Positions 44,731 through 53,578 of a stretch of DNA of 64,000 bases are shown here, piece by piece. The DNA comes from Pseudovibrio sp. Alg231-02 (GTDB lineage Bacteria > Pseudomonadota > Alphaproteobacteria > Rhizobiales > Stappiaceae): assembly GCF_900143565.1 (NCBI RefSeq), contig NZ_FREX01000005.1, positions 186,001 through 250,000 of the forward strand, in the 5' to 3' direction. The notes beneath the pieces are model-generated. The model was not told the origin of the DNA, did not search any database, and worked only from the letters and a program-made list of their open reading frames with translations. How positions within the stretch are numbered: position 1 is the stretch's first letter; every line of letters starts with the position of its first letter. Made by a program: the position numbers and the translations under genes.

Positions 44731-45065
44731 CATCATCAATCCAGCCCCTGAAAGACAAACTCAGGGGCTTTTTTGTATCTTCCCTCCCTCCGGTTGACCA
44801 ATACCGTTCTTTCTTAGAAGAACTCTGACCAATCATAAGAGCGCTAACTAGAAGAATAATGCTTCACCACATCTATCAGGCTGATGCAGTAGAAATAATT
44901 CAGTTAGACGGAAAACAAATAAGCTCTTCATAAGGTCAACCAATATATAAAATGGTTTGACAACTCCTCGAATCCATCCAATTCTTTCCGTTACATATCG
45001 CAGCCTCAGCATTCTATAGTTTCATCTCACGAATACATTCGCTGCGATCATCCGGGGGGAAGCAT
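44731..45065. promoter_or_regulatory. Leader of the orphan TRAP binding protein with repeated TTGACCAAT-like boxes
   Basis: After the copA terminator the 290 bases before dctP contain several related boxes: GGTTGACCAATACC (44792-44805), CTGACCAATCA (44825-44835), GTCAACCAATA (44935-44945) and TGGTTTGACA (44953-44962). The last two form an imperfect inverted repeat. They may bind the FadR-type regulator encoded downstream. No gene is seen. Confidence 0.4.
44743..44775 (+). terminator. Intrinsic terminator of copA
   Basis: AGCCCCTGA pairs with TCAGGGGCT around nine bases and is followed by TTTTTTG. Confidence 0.92.
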
Positions 45066-46049
45066 ATGTTTACGAGAAAGATTGCCAAAGCCACAGTTCT
45101 GGGTGCAGCTCTGCTTGCAACAACTTCATTCGGCTACGCGAAGACATTGAAACTCAGCCACAATCAGGGACCAGAGCACCCTCTGCACATTTCCATGCAG
45201 CACATGGCAGACAAAGTTGCAGAAGCCACCGGCGGATCTCTCAAAATCCGCATCTACGGCAATGGCGCACTGGGAACACAAAGAGAATCCATGGAGTTAG
45301 TGCAAGAAGGCACCCTCGCAATGGCCAAAACCAATGCCAGCGAGCTGGAAGCCTTTGAAGAGTCATACTCAGCGCTGAACCTGCCTTACATCTTCGTAGA
45401 CGAGAACCATTATTTCGATGTTCTCAGCGGCCCAATCGGTGACGACATCCTCGCAGCGTCAGCAGACAAAGGCTTTATTGGTCTGACCTTTTACGTGGAA
45501 GGTGCCCGCTCCTTCTACGCCAACAAAGAGATTCACTCTCCAGCTGATCTCAAAGGCATGAAGATCCGCGTCCAACCATCCCCCTCCGCAATCCGCATGG
45601 TAGAGCTGCTCGGCGGCAGCCCGACCCCAATCTCCTGGGGCGAATTGTACAGCGCACTTCAGCAGGGCGTGGTCGATGGTGCAGAGAATAACCCGCTGGC
45701 GCTGACCACAGCACGTCATGGTGAAGTCTCCAAGGTTTATTCCGATGACGGCCACACAATGATCCCGTCCATCGTAGTCATTTCAACCACGGTCTGGAAT
45801 TCGTTAAACACAGACGAACAAACAGCAATTCGTGATGCTGCCAAGTCCTCCATGCACTTCCATCGTGCGCAATGGAACGAGATGACTAAGAAGCATATAG
45901 AGCAGGCAAAGTCCGAGCTTAATGTGAAGTTCATTGAGGTGGATAAAGCACCATTCATCGAAGCTGTTTTGCCAATGCATGCAGAAGCCGCAGAAAAATC
46001 TGAGAGAGTTGGCTCCTTGATCACACGCATCAAAGCATTGACCCAATAA
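45066..46049 (+). CDS. TRAP transporter substrate-binding protein (DctP family), orphan
   Basis: A 327-residue periplasmic protein with a signal peptide (residues 1-25). The DctP patterns are GALGTQRESMELVQEGTL, GMKIRVQPSPS (with the conserved acid-binding Arg) and SWGELYSALQQGVVDGAENN. Resembles DctP proteins for hexuronates or C4-type acids. It has its own terminator and no DctQ/DctM genes beside it, so it must use permeases encoded elsewhere. The next gene is a FadR-type regulator, which may control it. Confidence 0.93.
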   Translation: MFTRKIAKATVLGAALLATTSFGYAKTLKLSHNQGPEHPLHISMQHMADKVAEATGGSLKIRIYGNGALGTQRESMELVQEGTLAMAKTNASELEAFEESYSALNLPYIFVDENHYFDVLSGPIGDDILAASADKGFIGLTFYVEGARSFYANKEIHSPADLKGMKIRVQPSPSAIRMVELLGGSPTPISWGELYSALQQGVVDGAENNPLALTTARHGEVSKVYSDDGHTMIPSIVVISTTVWNSLNTDEQTAIRDAAKSSMHFHRAQWNEMTKKHIEQAKSELNVKFIEVDKAPFIEAVLPMHAEAAEKSERVGSLITRIKALTQ

Positions 46050-46067
46050 GCCTTCTAATGGAATAAG

Positions 46068-46103
46068 AAAGGCCAGAGTACCAAGGCAAATCTCTGGCCT
46101 TTT
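46068..46103 (+). terminator. Intrinsic terminator of the orphan TRAP binding protein gene
   Basis: AAGGCCAGAG and CTCTGGCCTT form the stem, loop of 13, followed by TTGTC. Confidence 0.85.
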
Positions 46104-46196
46104 GTCTCGCTTGCAAATCTGCTTTATTTAGTATCTTAAGCGTGCAGCAATCACTAAAAATCCGCCAAACCGCGCAGGCATGGGAGAATGAGCGAA

Positions 46197-46943
46197 ATGG
46201 ATGGTCAGCGTCGCCGCTATCAGGAAGTAGCTGAAGTCTTGCGCAAAGAGTTAGGCAACGGAACGTTCAAGGTTGGAGATCGCCTCCGCCCGGAGCGCCA
46301 GATTGCTGAAGAAATGAACGTCAGCCGCTCACTCCTGCGCGAAGCTATGATCATGCTTGAGATCGAAGGCTTGATTGATGTGCGCAAAGGATCAGGCACT
46401 TACGTTGTACGCCTGCCGGATGCGGAGCAAGTTACTCCCACTTCAAATCTGGAAGACATCGGCCCGTTTGAGCTCCTGCAGGCACGTCAGCTTATGGAAA
46501 GCAACATCGCAGCCTTCGCAGCCTCCATGGTCACCAAAGCCGATATCCTGCGCATGCGCGATGCTTTGGAGCGTGAGCGCGAAGACCTTGCAAAAGGCTC
46601 CGGCGGATATGAGGCGGACGAAGAATTCCACCTGCTCATAGCAGAAGCCACCCAGAACTCGGTACTGGTCGATATGGTCAGAAACCTCTGGCAACAGCGC
46701 ACCCGTTCCAGAATGTGGGATAAGCTGCACGAACGCATCTTCGACAACACATACCGCGAAGAGTGGCTCAACGACCATCAGGATATCCTCGACGCTCTGA
46801 AGCGAAGAGACCCGCAAGCAGCAAAACAAGCGATGTGGCAACACCTTGAGAACGTCAAGAAACGCCTGATGGATTTATCAGACGTAGACGATCCGGCCTT
46901 TGATGCCTACCTGTTCCAGCAGGATCCGCTAACGCCCGCATAA
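46197..46943 (+). CDS. GntR family regulator, FadR/FCD subgroup
   Basis: A 248-residue regulator from ATG 46197, which has GGGAG at good spacing; ATG 46188 lies too close to that site. The winged helix has RLRPERQIAEEMNVSRSLLREAMIMLEIEGLIDVRKGSGTYV; the C-terminal FCD domain is all-helical with metal-binding residues (EEFHLLIAEAT and the H in LNDHQDI). Style is close to ExuR/UxuR-like regulators of hexuronate use. Located after the orphan TRAP binding protein. Confidence 0.92.
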   Translation: MDGQRRRYQEVAEVLRKELGNGTFKVGDRLRPERQIAEEMNVSRSLLREAMIMLEIEGLIDVRKGSGTYVVRLPDAEQVTPTSNLEDIGPFELLQARQLMESNIAAFAASMVTKADILRMRDALEREREDLAKGSGGYEADEEFHLLIAEATQNSVLVDMVRNLWQQRTRSRMWDKLHERIFDNTYREEWLNDHQDILDALKRRDPQAAKQAMWQHLENVKKRLMDLSDVDDPAFDAYLFQQDPLTPA

Positions 46944-47140
46944 CCCGCCAACGGGCATTAATAGAGCACAATTCATAGTACCGTTGCCAAATGGGGATTA
47001 TATCTTTGATAAATTCCCATAGACGTTTTGCACCCTTTACAGGCGGATGCGTTCGCGAGATGTTTACTACGTAAAATCAACAAGAGTGGGATGGAACAAG
47101 CTTCCACTTCGCACGCTGTGCATAGGGTGGCCCGGCAATC

Positions 47141-48694
47141 ATGCACGAGATTGAGCTTAAGCTTTCTGTAGACGAAACAACTCTGGAGCAACTGGCCAAA
47201 GCAAAACCACCAAAAGGCTTTGCGGTCAGTGAGCAATCCGTGAAACGTCTCCGTTCCGTGTATTACGACACGCCGGACCACACGCTCAAAAAAGCCCGTA
47301 TCTCGCTGCGCACGCGCCACAACGGCACCAACTGGCTACAAACCATCAAGCAAGGCGGCGGCATGCAGTCCGGGCTCTCCAAACGGATTGAGCTGGAACT
47401 GCCCATAGCCGGAATTGAGCCAGACTTCCATGTGATTTCTGATAATGAAATCAAGCAGAAGCTCTTATCTCTGCTTGAGGGCAAGCAATGGGGAATCCTG
47501 TTCGAGACCGCCATCACGCGCACTTTGACCTACTATACAGACAAAGCAGGTGCGAAGATTGAAGTGGCTCTGGATTCCGGCATAGCCAAAACAGCCACTA
47601 AAGAGCATCCGATCCATGAAGTAGAGCTGGAGCTGATGGAAGGCCCGGTCGAAAGCCTGTACAAACTGGCAGGCGCACTCATGAAAGATCGACCAATTCT
47701 GTTTTCCAGCAGTAACAAGGCAGGCATTGGCTATCGACTGGCAAGTGGTGAACCACCTGAGCTGCCCTCAGAAGCACTTCACTCCAACTACATAGAGTTG
47801 GAACCAGAAGACAACGCAGGCTCAGCCTTCCAAAAAATCCTCAGCGAATGCCTCAACCAGATTGTCGCCAACCGTTCTTGCGTCCTTCAGCAAAATATCT
47901 CTGAAGGCCCGCACCAACTACGTGTCGGACTGCGTAGATTAAGAAGTGCGTTCAATATCTACAAAGCAGCTTTCCCGGGCAACGAAACCATCGCAGCGCT
48001 GGATATCTCCGCAAAGCAATTGGCAACAACAGCAGGAAATCAAAGAGATATCGATGTACTGGTGGAAGATATCATCACACCGGTTATCCCGTTACTGCCA
48101 GACACGCACTCAGTCGAACCGCTCTTTGAAGCCATTAAACTGGCACATGTGGAAGCTCAGGTTGAACTGAGACAGGAGCTGATCGATCCAAAGCTCAACG
48201 GCTTCCTACTCCAACTGGGAGAACTGGCACACAGCTCAGCTTGGAAAGAGAACCTGGGACTAAGCGAGTTCAGGAAACTGGACCTACCAATTCAAACCTT
48301 CGCCCAAAATGCACTATCCAAGCGCTGGAAGGCCTGCGAAAAGCGGGCCGAGAACCTGCAGGACCTCACCATCGAGCAGCGCCACGACCTCCGCAAATCG
48401 CTCAAAAAAATGCGTTATACGGTTGAGTTCTTTCGCTCCCTCTATGAGCCAGAAGATCTGCGTATCTTCCTTAAGTGTCTGAAGCGCCTTCAAAATACCT
48501 TCGGCTATCTCAACGATGTGGCCATGGCTGATCGTCTGGTCGCAATGAAGCTTCCGCAATCCTTACAAAACAACGAAGTTTCAACGGTCATCGGTTTTGT
48601 CGCCGGTTGGCATCAGGCCAGAGCAGACAACGCATGGCTGGAAGCGCAGGAACGTTGGAACGCCGCCGTAGAAGCACCCAAGTACTGGCTCTAA
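47141..48694 (+). CDS. CYTH-CHAD domain inorganic triphosphatase-like protein
   Basis: A 517-residue cytoplasmic protein. The N-terminal CYTH tunnel domain (residues 1-200) starts EIELKLSV, with the usual acidic and basic residues (RLRSVYYDTP, SLRTRHNG, EVELELMEG). The C-terminal CHAD domain (about 225-510) has the paired histidines HQLRVGLRRLRSAF and HDLRKSLKKMRYTVEF. Such fusions (YgiF type) hydrolyse triphosphate, and CHAD domains bind polyphosphate. Its position next to the phosphonate cluster, nine bases from the phnF stop (convergent), is suggestive of phosphate metabolism but no co-transcription is seen. Confidence 0.92.
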   Translation: MHEIELKLSVDETTLEQLAKAKPPKGFAVSEQSVKRLRSVYYDTPDHTLKKARISLRTRHNGTNWLQTIKQGGGMQSGLSKRIELELPIAGIEPDFHVISDNEIKQKLLSLLEGKQWGILFETAITRTLTYYTDKAGAKIEVALDSGIAKTATKEHPIHEVELELMEGPVESLYKLAGALMKDRPILFSSSNKAGIGYRLASGEPPELPSEALHSNYIELEPEDNAGSAFQKILSECLNQIVANRSCVLQQNISEGPHQLRVGLRRLRSAFNIYKAAFPGNETIAALDISAKQLATTAGNQRDIDVLVEDIITPVIPLLPDTHSVEPLFEAIKLAHVEAQVELRQELIDPKLNGFLLQLGELAHSSAWKENLGLSEFRKLDLPIQTFAQNALSKRWKACEKRAENLQDLTIEQRHDLRKSLKKMRYTVEFFRSLYEPEDLRIFLKCLKRLQNTFGYLNDVAMADRLVAMKLPQSLQNNEVSTVIGFVAGWHQARADNAWLEAQERWNAAVEAPKYWL

Positions 48695-48702
48695 ACAAAA
48701 GA

Positions 48703-49455
48703 CTAGTCATTTCTGACGGTTAGGTGCATTCGGTCAGCAGCCACATAGGCTCGACCAATTTGTATAGGCGCCCCACTCGCAATCACATTGATAGATTCCA
48801 TCACGAGCACAGGCGATCCCTCGGAGATCTTAAGCAACTCCGCATTATGCGCACTACAAAGCGCCGCCGTAATCCGGGTTTCCTGACGCCGATAATCACC
48901 GAAACCATACTTCTCCATGATCTTGGTGATCGAGTTAGTCTCATTCAAATCTGAAGGCAGATTGGGAAAGCGAGACACTTCAAACCAGCGCGTTCCTGCG
49001 ATAATTGGTGTGCCATCTGCGTAACTCACAGACTCACATTTAAACAGTGCAGTGCCTGGTTCAATCTCCAACAGTTCGGATGTGTAAGCATCTGCAATCA
49101 CTTCGGTCGTGCGGAAGATATCCCCATAAACCTCCTGCGCCTGACCCGACAAGTTCTCCGAAAAGCGCGTGCGCGGACCGATGGGATAGACCAGCGGAGC
49201 CTTGGCAACAAAGGTTCCCCGCCCCTGATCTGAACGTAAAAAACCCTCTTCGATCAAAGTGGAAATCGCACGCCGAACAGTATGGCGGTTAACCTCAAAG
49301 CTATGTGCAAGCTCTTGTTCTGCAGGGATTTTCTCCCCCTCAGAAACCTCAGCTCGCGAAAGCTCAGAGCGCAGTACTTCAGCAATCTGCTTCCACATGG
49401 CAACGCCCGCACGTCGCTCAACAGGAGAGAATTCAAATTTCATCGCATTCGTCAT
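48703..49455 (-). CDS. phnF: PhnF, GntR/HutC-family repressor of phosphonate genes
   Basis: About 250 residues, start ATG 49455 (ATG 49443 is also possible). The N-terminal winged helix has KIPAEQELAHSFEVNRHTVRRAISTLIEEGFLRSDQGRGTFV, and the C-terminal UTRA domain is typical of PhnF. It is divergent from phnG with a perfect inverted repeat in the gap, so it probably represses both itself and the cluster. The 3' end converges on the CYTH-CHAD gene. Confidence 0.92.
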   Translation of the reverse strand: MTNAMKFEFSPVERRAGVAMWKQIAEVLRSELSRAEVSEGEKIPAEQELAHSFEVNRHTVRRAISTLIEEGFLRSDQGRGTFVAKAPLVYPIGPRTRFSENLSGQAQEVYGDIFRTTEVIADAYTSELLEIEPGTALFKCESVSYADGTPIIAGTRWFEVSRFPNLPSDLNETNSITKIMEKYGFGDYRRQETRITAALCSAHNAELLKISEGSPVLVMESINVIASGAPIQIGRAYVAADRMHLTVRND

Positions 49456-49499
49456 GTCTTCGTCATGAAACAACACTAATCAGTTGGCGAGCAAAATAT

Positions 49500-49519
49500 T
49501 TGTCTATACAACTAGACAA
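49500..49519. promoter_or_regulatory. Inverted repeat TTGTCTA-N6-TAGACAA, likely PhnF operator
   Basis: Seven-base perfect arms with a six-base spacer, in the 184-base gap between phnF and phnG and 44 bases before the phnF start. The symmetry and position match GntR/HutC operators. Confidence 0.7.
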
Positions 49520-49639
49520 CATTAGTTCTAGCTTAGCAACCAAATTCAGACGCGCGGATCCAATCTTTCGACAAACCCGCAAGGCGTCACCACACAATGC
49601 CAGAGAACCAGCGTGTTCCTGAAAGTTAAAGGGGCTGAA

Positions 49640-50110
49640 ATGACGGCAAGTTCGCTCAAAGAGCAATCACCGGAAATTGCAGCTAGGCAGAATGCCCTGG
49701 GCATTCTGGCAAAGGCCTCAGCGCAAAACCTTGCAGAAGCCTGGAAAAACCTCGGTTTAGAGCCGAGCTACACGGTTATCCGCCCAGCAGAAATCGGGCT
49801 CGTGATGGTCCGTGGCCGCGCTGGTGGCACCGGCGCTCCCTTCAACATGTGTGAAGCGACCGTCACTCGCTGCGTCATAGCTTTGGACGACGGGACCACC
49901 GGTTTCGGTCAAACCCTTGGCCGCGAAAAACAAAAGGTTCTGCTAGCAGCTCTCATTGACGCTCTTTGGCAACAACAAGAACACCGGGTTCTTGTTGAGA
50001 CGAAGGTTCTTCAGCCATTAGCCTCCGCTCAAGAACAAGCAGAAAACGAAACACGCGCTGAAGTCGCAGCCACCAAAGTTGATTTCTTCACCATGGTTCG
50101 GGGAGAATAA
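49640..50110 (+). CDS. phnG: C-P lyase complex subunit PhnG
   Basis: A 156-residue subunit of the PhnGHIJ core that attaches and processes phosphonate as ribose 1-phosphonate triphosphate. The family pattern VMVRGRAGGTGAPFNMCEATVTRCVI is seen at residues about 54-80. Start ATG 49640 behind AAAGGGG; the frame begins nine codons earlier. Next gene starts one base after its stop. Confidence 0.94.
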   Translation: MTASSLKEQSPEIAARQNALGILAKASAQNLAEAWKNLGLEPSYTVIRPAEIGLVMVRGRAGGTGAPFNMCEATVTRCVIALDDGTTGFGQTLGREKQKVLLAALIDALWQQQEHRVLVETKVLQPLASAQEQAENETRAEVAATKVDFFTMVRGE

Positions 50111-50111
50111 T

Positions 50112-50744
50112 ATGAGCACGCAAACAGCCTCCTCAATCTTCGCCAAAGCGCCTGCTCCGGGTCTGGCAGATCCAGTCCACGACGCCCAGTCCGTATTCCG
50201 CTCCGCCATGAACGCACTGGCGCAACCCGGAACTGTGCAACAGCTGGACAATCTCACACTTAGCCCTCCTGCTCCACTGTCTGTAGCTGCGACAGCGCTC
50301 GTGCTGACACTTTGCGATTATGACACACCGCTCTGGCTGGATCCTGCGCTCGCAACCAATGAAACCGTCAAGAATTACATCCGCTTCCACACGGCAGCAC
50401 CCTTCGTTGAAAGCCCTGCAGAAGCCGCTTTTGCGCTGGTCTCGGATGTAAAACTGCTCCCTGCTATCGCAAGCTTTGCCGCTGGCAATGCGGAATATCC
50501 AGACCGCTCAACCACGATCGTTTTGATGGTCGATGAGCTCACCGAAGACGACGGTATCACGCTGAAAGGTCCGGGCATAAAAACTGAGAAGCAGTTCAGC
50601 ATTGCTCCCGCACCAGCAATGTTTTGGCAGCAGATGCAAGACAACAGCACACTCTACCCACTCGGCATCGACATCATTTTTGCTGGAACCAATCAGGTCG
50701 TAGGCCTGCCTCGCTCCACTAAAATCACCGGTTTGGAGGCTTAA
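50112..50744 (+). CDS. phnH: C-P lyase complex subunit PhnH
   Basis: A 210-residue core subunit. The pattern GLADPVHDAQSVFRSAMNALAQPG near the N-terminus and LCDYDTPLWLDPAL are typical, as is PRSTKI near the C-terminus. Its start codon lies one base after the phnG stop. Three bases separate it from phnI. Confidence 0.94.
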   Translation: MSTQTASSIFAKAPAPGLADPVHDAQSVFRSAMNALAQPGTVQQLDNLTLSPPAPLSVAATALVLTLCDYDTPLWLDPALATNETVKNYIRFHTAAPFVESPAEAAFALVSDVKLLPAIASFAAGNAEYPDRSTTIVLMVDELTEDDGITLKGPGIKTEKQFSIAPAPAMFWQQMQDNSTLYPLGIDIIFAGTNQVVGLPRSTKITGLEA

Positions 50745-50747
50745 CTC

Positions 50748-51863
50748 ATGTATGTTGCTGTGAAAGGTGGCGAGAAAGCCATCCGAAACGCTCACAAGCT
50801 CATGGCACGGGATCGCCGCGGCGATACCAACGTGCCATCCCTGAGCCTCAAGCAAATCTCTGAGCAGCTTTACCTCTCTGTCTCCCGCGTGATGGCAGAA
50901 GGTTCTCTGCATGATGCAGAACTGGCAGCACTCGGCATCAAGCAATCTCGCGGCGATCTCATCGAGGCTGCCTTCCTGATGCGTGCTTACAGAACAACCC
51001 TGCCACGCTTTGGGTATTCCAAACCAATCGACACCGCTAAGATGCTGATCCGTCGCCGTATTTCCGCAACTTACAAGGATCTTCCAGGCGGACAGTTACT
51101 CGGACCAACCTTCGATTACACCCAGCGCCTGCTCGATTTCAAACTGGCAGCAGATGGCGAAGCTCCAGCACCAGAAGTGCAGGAGTTCGAGAAGGAAGAG
51201 GTCGTCCCACGCGTGACAGATCTCCTCAATGAGGAAGGCCTGATTGAACCAGATGAGCCAATCGCACCGGATGCTCCAGTAGGTGACATCACCCGCGAAC
51301 CGCTCACCTTCCCAGCAGACCGTGATCTGCGTTTGCAGAATCTGGCACGCGGTGACGAAGGTTTTCTGCTGGCACTTGGCTACTCCACCCAGCGTGGTTT
51401 TGGCAGAACTCACCCGTTTGCAGGAGAAATTCGTCTTGGGGAAGTCGAAGTTGACTTCTTCATGGAAGAGCTCGGCTTCGAAGTTCCCCTTGGCACCATG
51501 ACAGTCACCGAATGTCAGATGATCAACCAGTTTCAAGGTTCGGCTTCTACACCACCACAATTCACTCGCGGTTATGGTCTGGTTCCCGGACAGGGAGAGC
51601 GCAAAGTCATGGCAATGGCTCTGGTGGATCGCTCTTTGCGGGCTGAAGAGCTGGGCGAAGAAATAGACTCCCCAACGCAAGATCAGGAGTTCGTTCTGTC
51701 TCACTCAGACAATGTGCAGGCCACCGGCTTCGTTGAGCACCTCAAACTGCCCCACTACGTCGATTTCCAGTCAGAACTGGAGCTGATCCGCAAGATTCGC
51801 AAAGAGTGGCAAGGGAAACGTGAAGCGGCTGAACAGGAACTCGTAGCGGAGGCAGCACAATGA
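50748..51863 (+). CDS. phnI: C-P lyase subunit PhnI (purine ribonucleoside triphosphate phosphonylase)
   Basis: A 371-residue protein that displaces adenine from ATP with methylphosphonate in the first step. Starts MYVAVKGGEKAI, the family signature, and has LARGDEGFLLALGYSTQRGFGRTHPFAGEIRLGEVEV in the middle and LSHSDNVQATGFVEHLKLPHYVDFQSEL near the end. Length matches E. coli PhnI (354) with a small insert. ATGA overlap with phnJ. Confidence 0.95.
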   Translation: MYVAVKGGEKAIRNAHKLMARDRRGDTNVPSLSLKQISEQLYLSVSRVMAEGSLHDAELAALGIKQSRGDLIEAAFLMRAYRTTLPRFGYSKPIDTAKMLIRRRISATYKDLPGGQLLGPTFDYTQRLLDFKLAADGEAPAPEVQEFEKEEVVPRVTDLLNEEGLIEPDEPIAPDAPVGDITREPLTFPADRDLRLQNLARGDEGFLLALGYSTQRGFGRTHPFAGEIRLGEVEVDFFMEELGFEVPLGTMTVTECQMINQFQGSASTPPQFTRGYGLVPGQGERKVMAMALVDRSLRAEELGEEIDSPTQDQEFVLSHSDNVQATGFVEHLKLPHYVDFQSELELIRKIRKEWQGKREAAEQELVAEAAQ

Positions 51864-52771
51864 CCGAGCGTGTTGAAACACAAGGCATCTCCGACGAGCA
51901 CTACAACTTCGCTTATCTGGATGAGCAAACCAAACGCATGATCCGCCGCGCGATCCTCAAAGGCATCGCGGTCCCCGGCTATCAGGTTCCCTTCGCCGCC
52001 CGCGAAATGCCAATGCCATACGGCTGGGGCACCGGTGGTATTCAGGTAACAGCTGCAGTCATCGGCAAGCACGATTGCCTGAAGATGATCGATCAGGGGT
52101 CAGACGACACCACAAACGCCGTCGCCCTGCGCAACTTCTTTGTCGAAACAACAGGCGTAGACACTACCACAAAGACAAAAGACGCCAGCATCATCCAGAC
52201 CCGTCACCGCATCCCGGAAGAAACGCTGACAAAGGATCAGGTGCTCGTCTATCAGGTTCCGATCCCAGAGCCACTCCGCTTTCTGGAACCGCGCGAAACC
52301 GAGACCCGTAAGATGCACGCACTGGAAGAATACGGCCTCATGCATGTGAAGCTCTACGAGGACATCGCAAAGTTCGGCCACATAGCAACTGCCTACGCCT
52401 ACCCGGTCATGGTGCAGGACCGCTATGTGATGGACCCTTCCCCGACGCCAAAGTTCGACAATCCAAAGATGGACCAGATGGAAGCGCTCCAGCTGTTTGG
52501 CGCAGGCCGCGAAAAACGCATCTATGCCATCCCACCACATACCAAAGTGGTGAGCCTGGATTTTGAAGACCATCCATTTGAAGTGACCAAGTTCGACCAG
52601 CCTTGCGCCATCTGCGGGGCAGAAGAGGTCTATTTGGATGAGGTCATTTTGGATGACGACGGCAACCGCATGTTCGTGTGCTCTGACAGTGATTTCTGCG
52701 AGGAACGCCGCGAGGCCGGCCATGTCGGGCACCTTGGAACCAATCCTCTGGAAGCAGAAGGAAACGACTAA
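51860..52771 (+). CDS. phnJ: C-P lyase PhnJ (radical SAM alkylphosphonate carbon-phosphorus bond cleaving enzyme)
   Basis: A 303-residue enzyme that breaks the C-P bond with a 4Fe-4S cluster and SAM. The cluster cysteines are visible in CAICGAEEVYLDEV and, further on, CSDSDFC; the catalytic thiyl Cys is the last in this set. The N-terminus has NFAYLDEQTKRMIRRAILKGIAVPGYQVPF, typical of PhnJ. Starts within the phnI stop and its own stop overlaps the phnK start by one base (TAATG). Confidence 0.95.
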   Translation: MTERVETQGISDEHYNFAYLDEQTKRMIRRAILKGIAVPGYQVPFAAREMPMPYGWGTGGIQVTAAVIGKHDCLKMIDQGSDDTTNAVALRNFFVETTGVDTTTKTKDASIIQTRHRIPEETLTKDQVLVYQVPIPEPLRFLEPRETETRKMHALEEYGLMHVKLYEDIAKFGHIATAYAYPVMVQDRYVMDPSPTPKFDNPKMDQMEALQLFGAGREKRIYAIPPHTKVVSLDFEDHPFEVTKFDQPCAICGAEEVYLDEVILDDDGNRMFVCSDSDFCEERREAGHVGHLGTNPLEAEGND

Positions 52772-53568
52772 TGTCTCTGGATATTCAAAGCTCTGAAGAC
52801 TTTCCGCTGCTTCAGGTCAGTAACACGACAAAACTTTATGGCGGCCGCATCGGCTGTAAAGACGTCAGCTTCGATCTCTATCCGGGTGAGGTGCTTGCAA
52901 TTGTAGGCGAGAGTGGCTCGGGCAAAACAACGCTGCTCAACTGCCTTGCAACGCGCCTCACCCCGACCTCAGGTTCGGTCAACTACCGCAATCGCATGGG
53001 CCAGATGCGCAACCTCTACGAAATGAGTGAAGCCGAGCGCCGCATGCTCATGCGTACCGACTGGGGTTTCGTCCACCAGCATCCAGCAGACGGCCTGCGC
53101 ATGACAGTCTCTGCAGGGGCCAACGTTGGTGAACGCCTCATGGCAGTTGGCGCTCGCCACTACGGCAACATCCGCGACACTGCCACCGATTGGCTAGGCC
53201 GCGTCGAGATCGCAGAAGACCGCATTGACGATGACCCACGCGCATTCTCCGGCGGCATGCGCCAGCGTCTCCAGATTGCCAGAAACCTCGTCACAGCCCC
53301 ACGACTGGTCTTCATGGACGAACCAACTGGCGGCTTGGATGTGTCTGTTCAGGCACGCTTGCTGGACCTCCTGCGCGGTCTTGTCGCCGACCTCGGTCTC
53401 TCCGTGATCATCGTGACCCATGATCTGGCAGTGGCCCGCCTGCTCTCACACCGTATTCTGGTGATGCGCCACGGTCATGTCATCGAAAGCGGACTGACAG
53501 ATCAGGTACTGGACGACCCGCAAGAGAGCTACACCCAGCTCCTCGTCTCCTCCATCTTGCAGCCATAA
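52771..53568 (+). CDS. phnK: C-P lyase-associated ABC-type ATPase PhnK
   Basis: A 265-residue ATPase that docks on the C-P lyase core rather than on a membrane. Walker A GESGSGKTT, signature [14 protein letters not shown], Walker B LVFMDEPTGGLDVS, switch VTHDLAV. The dipeptide-transporter-like C-terminus is normal for PhnK. Eleven bases before phnL. Confidence 0.93.
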   Translation: MSLDIQSSEDFPLLQVSNTTKLYGGRIGCKDVSFDLYPGEVLAIVGESGSGKTTLLNCLATRLTPTSGSVNYRNRMGQMRNLYEMSEAERRMLMRTDWGFVHQHPADGLRMTVSAGANVGERLMAVGARHYGNIRDTATDWLGRVEIAEDRIDDDPRAFSGGMRQRLQIARNLVTAPRLVFMDEPTGGLDVSVQARLLDLLRGLVADLGLSVIIVTHDLAVARLLSHRILVMRHGHVIESGLTDQVLDDPQESYTQLLVSSILQP

Positions 53569-53578
53569 GGACAAGACA

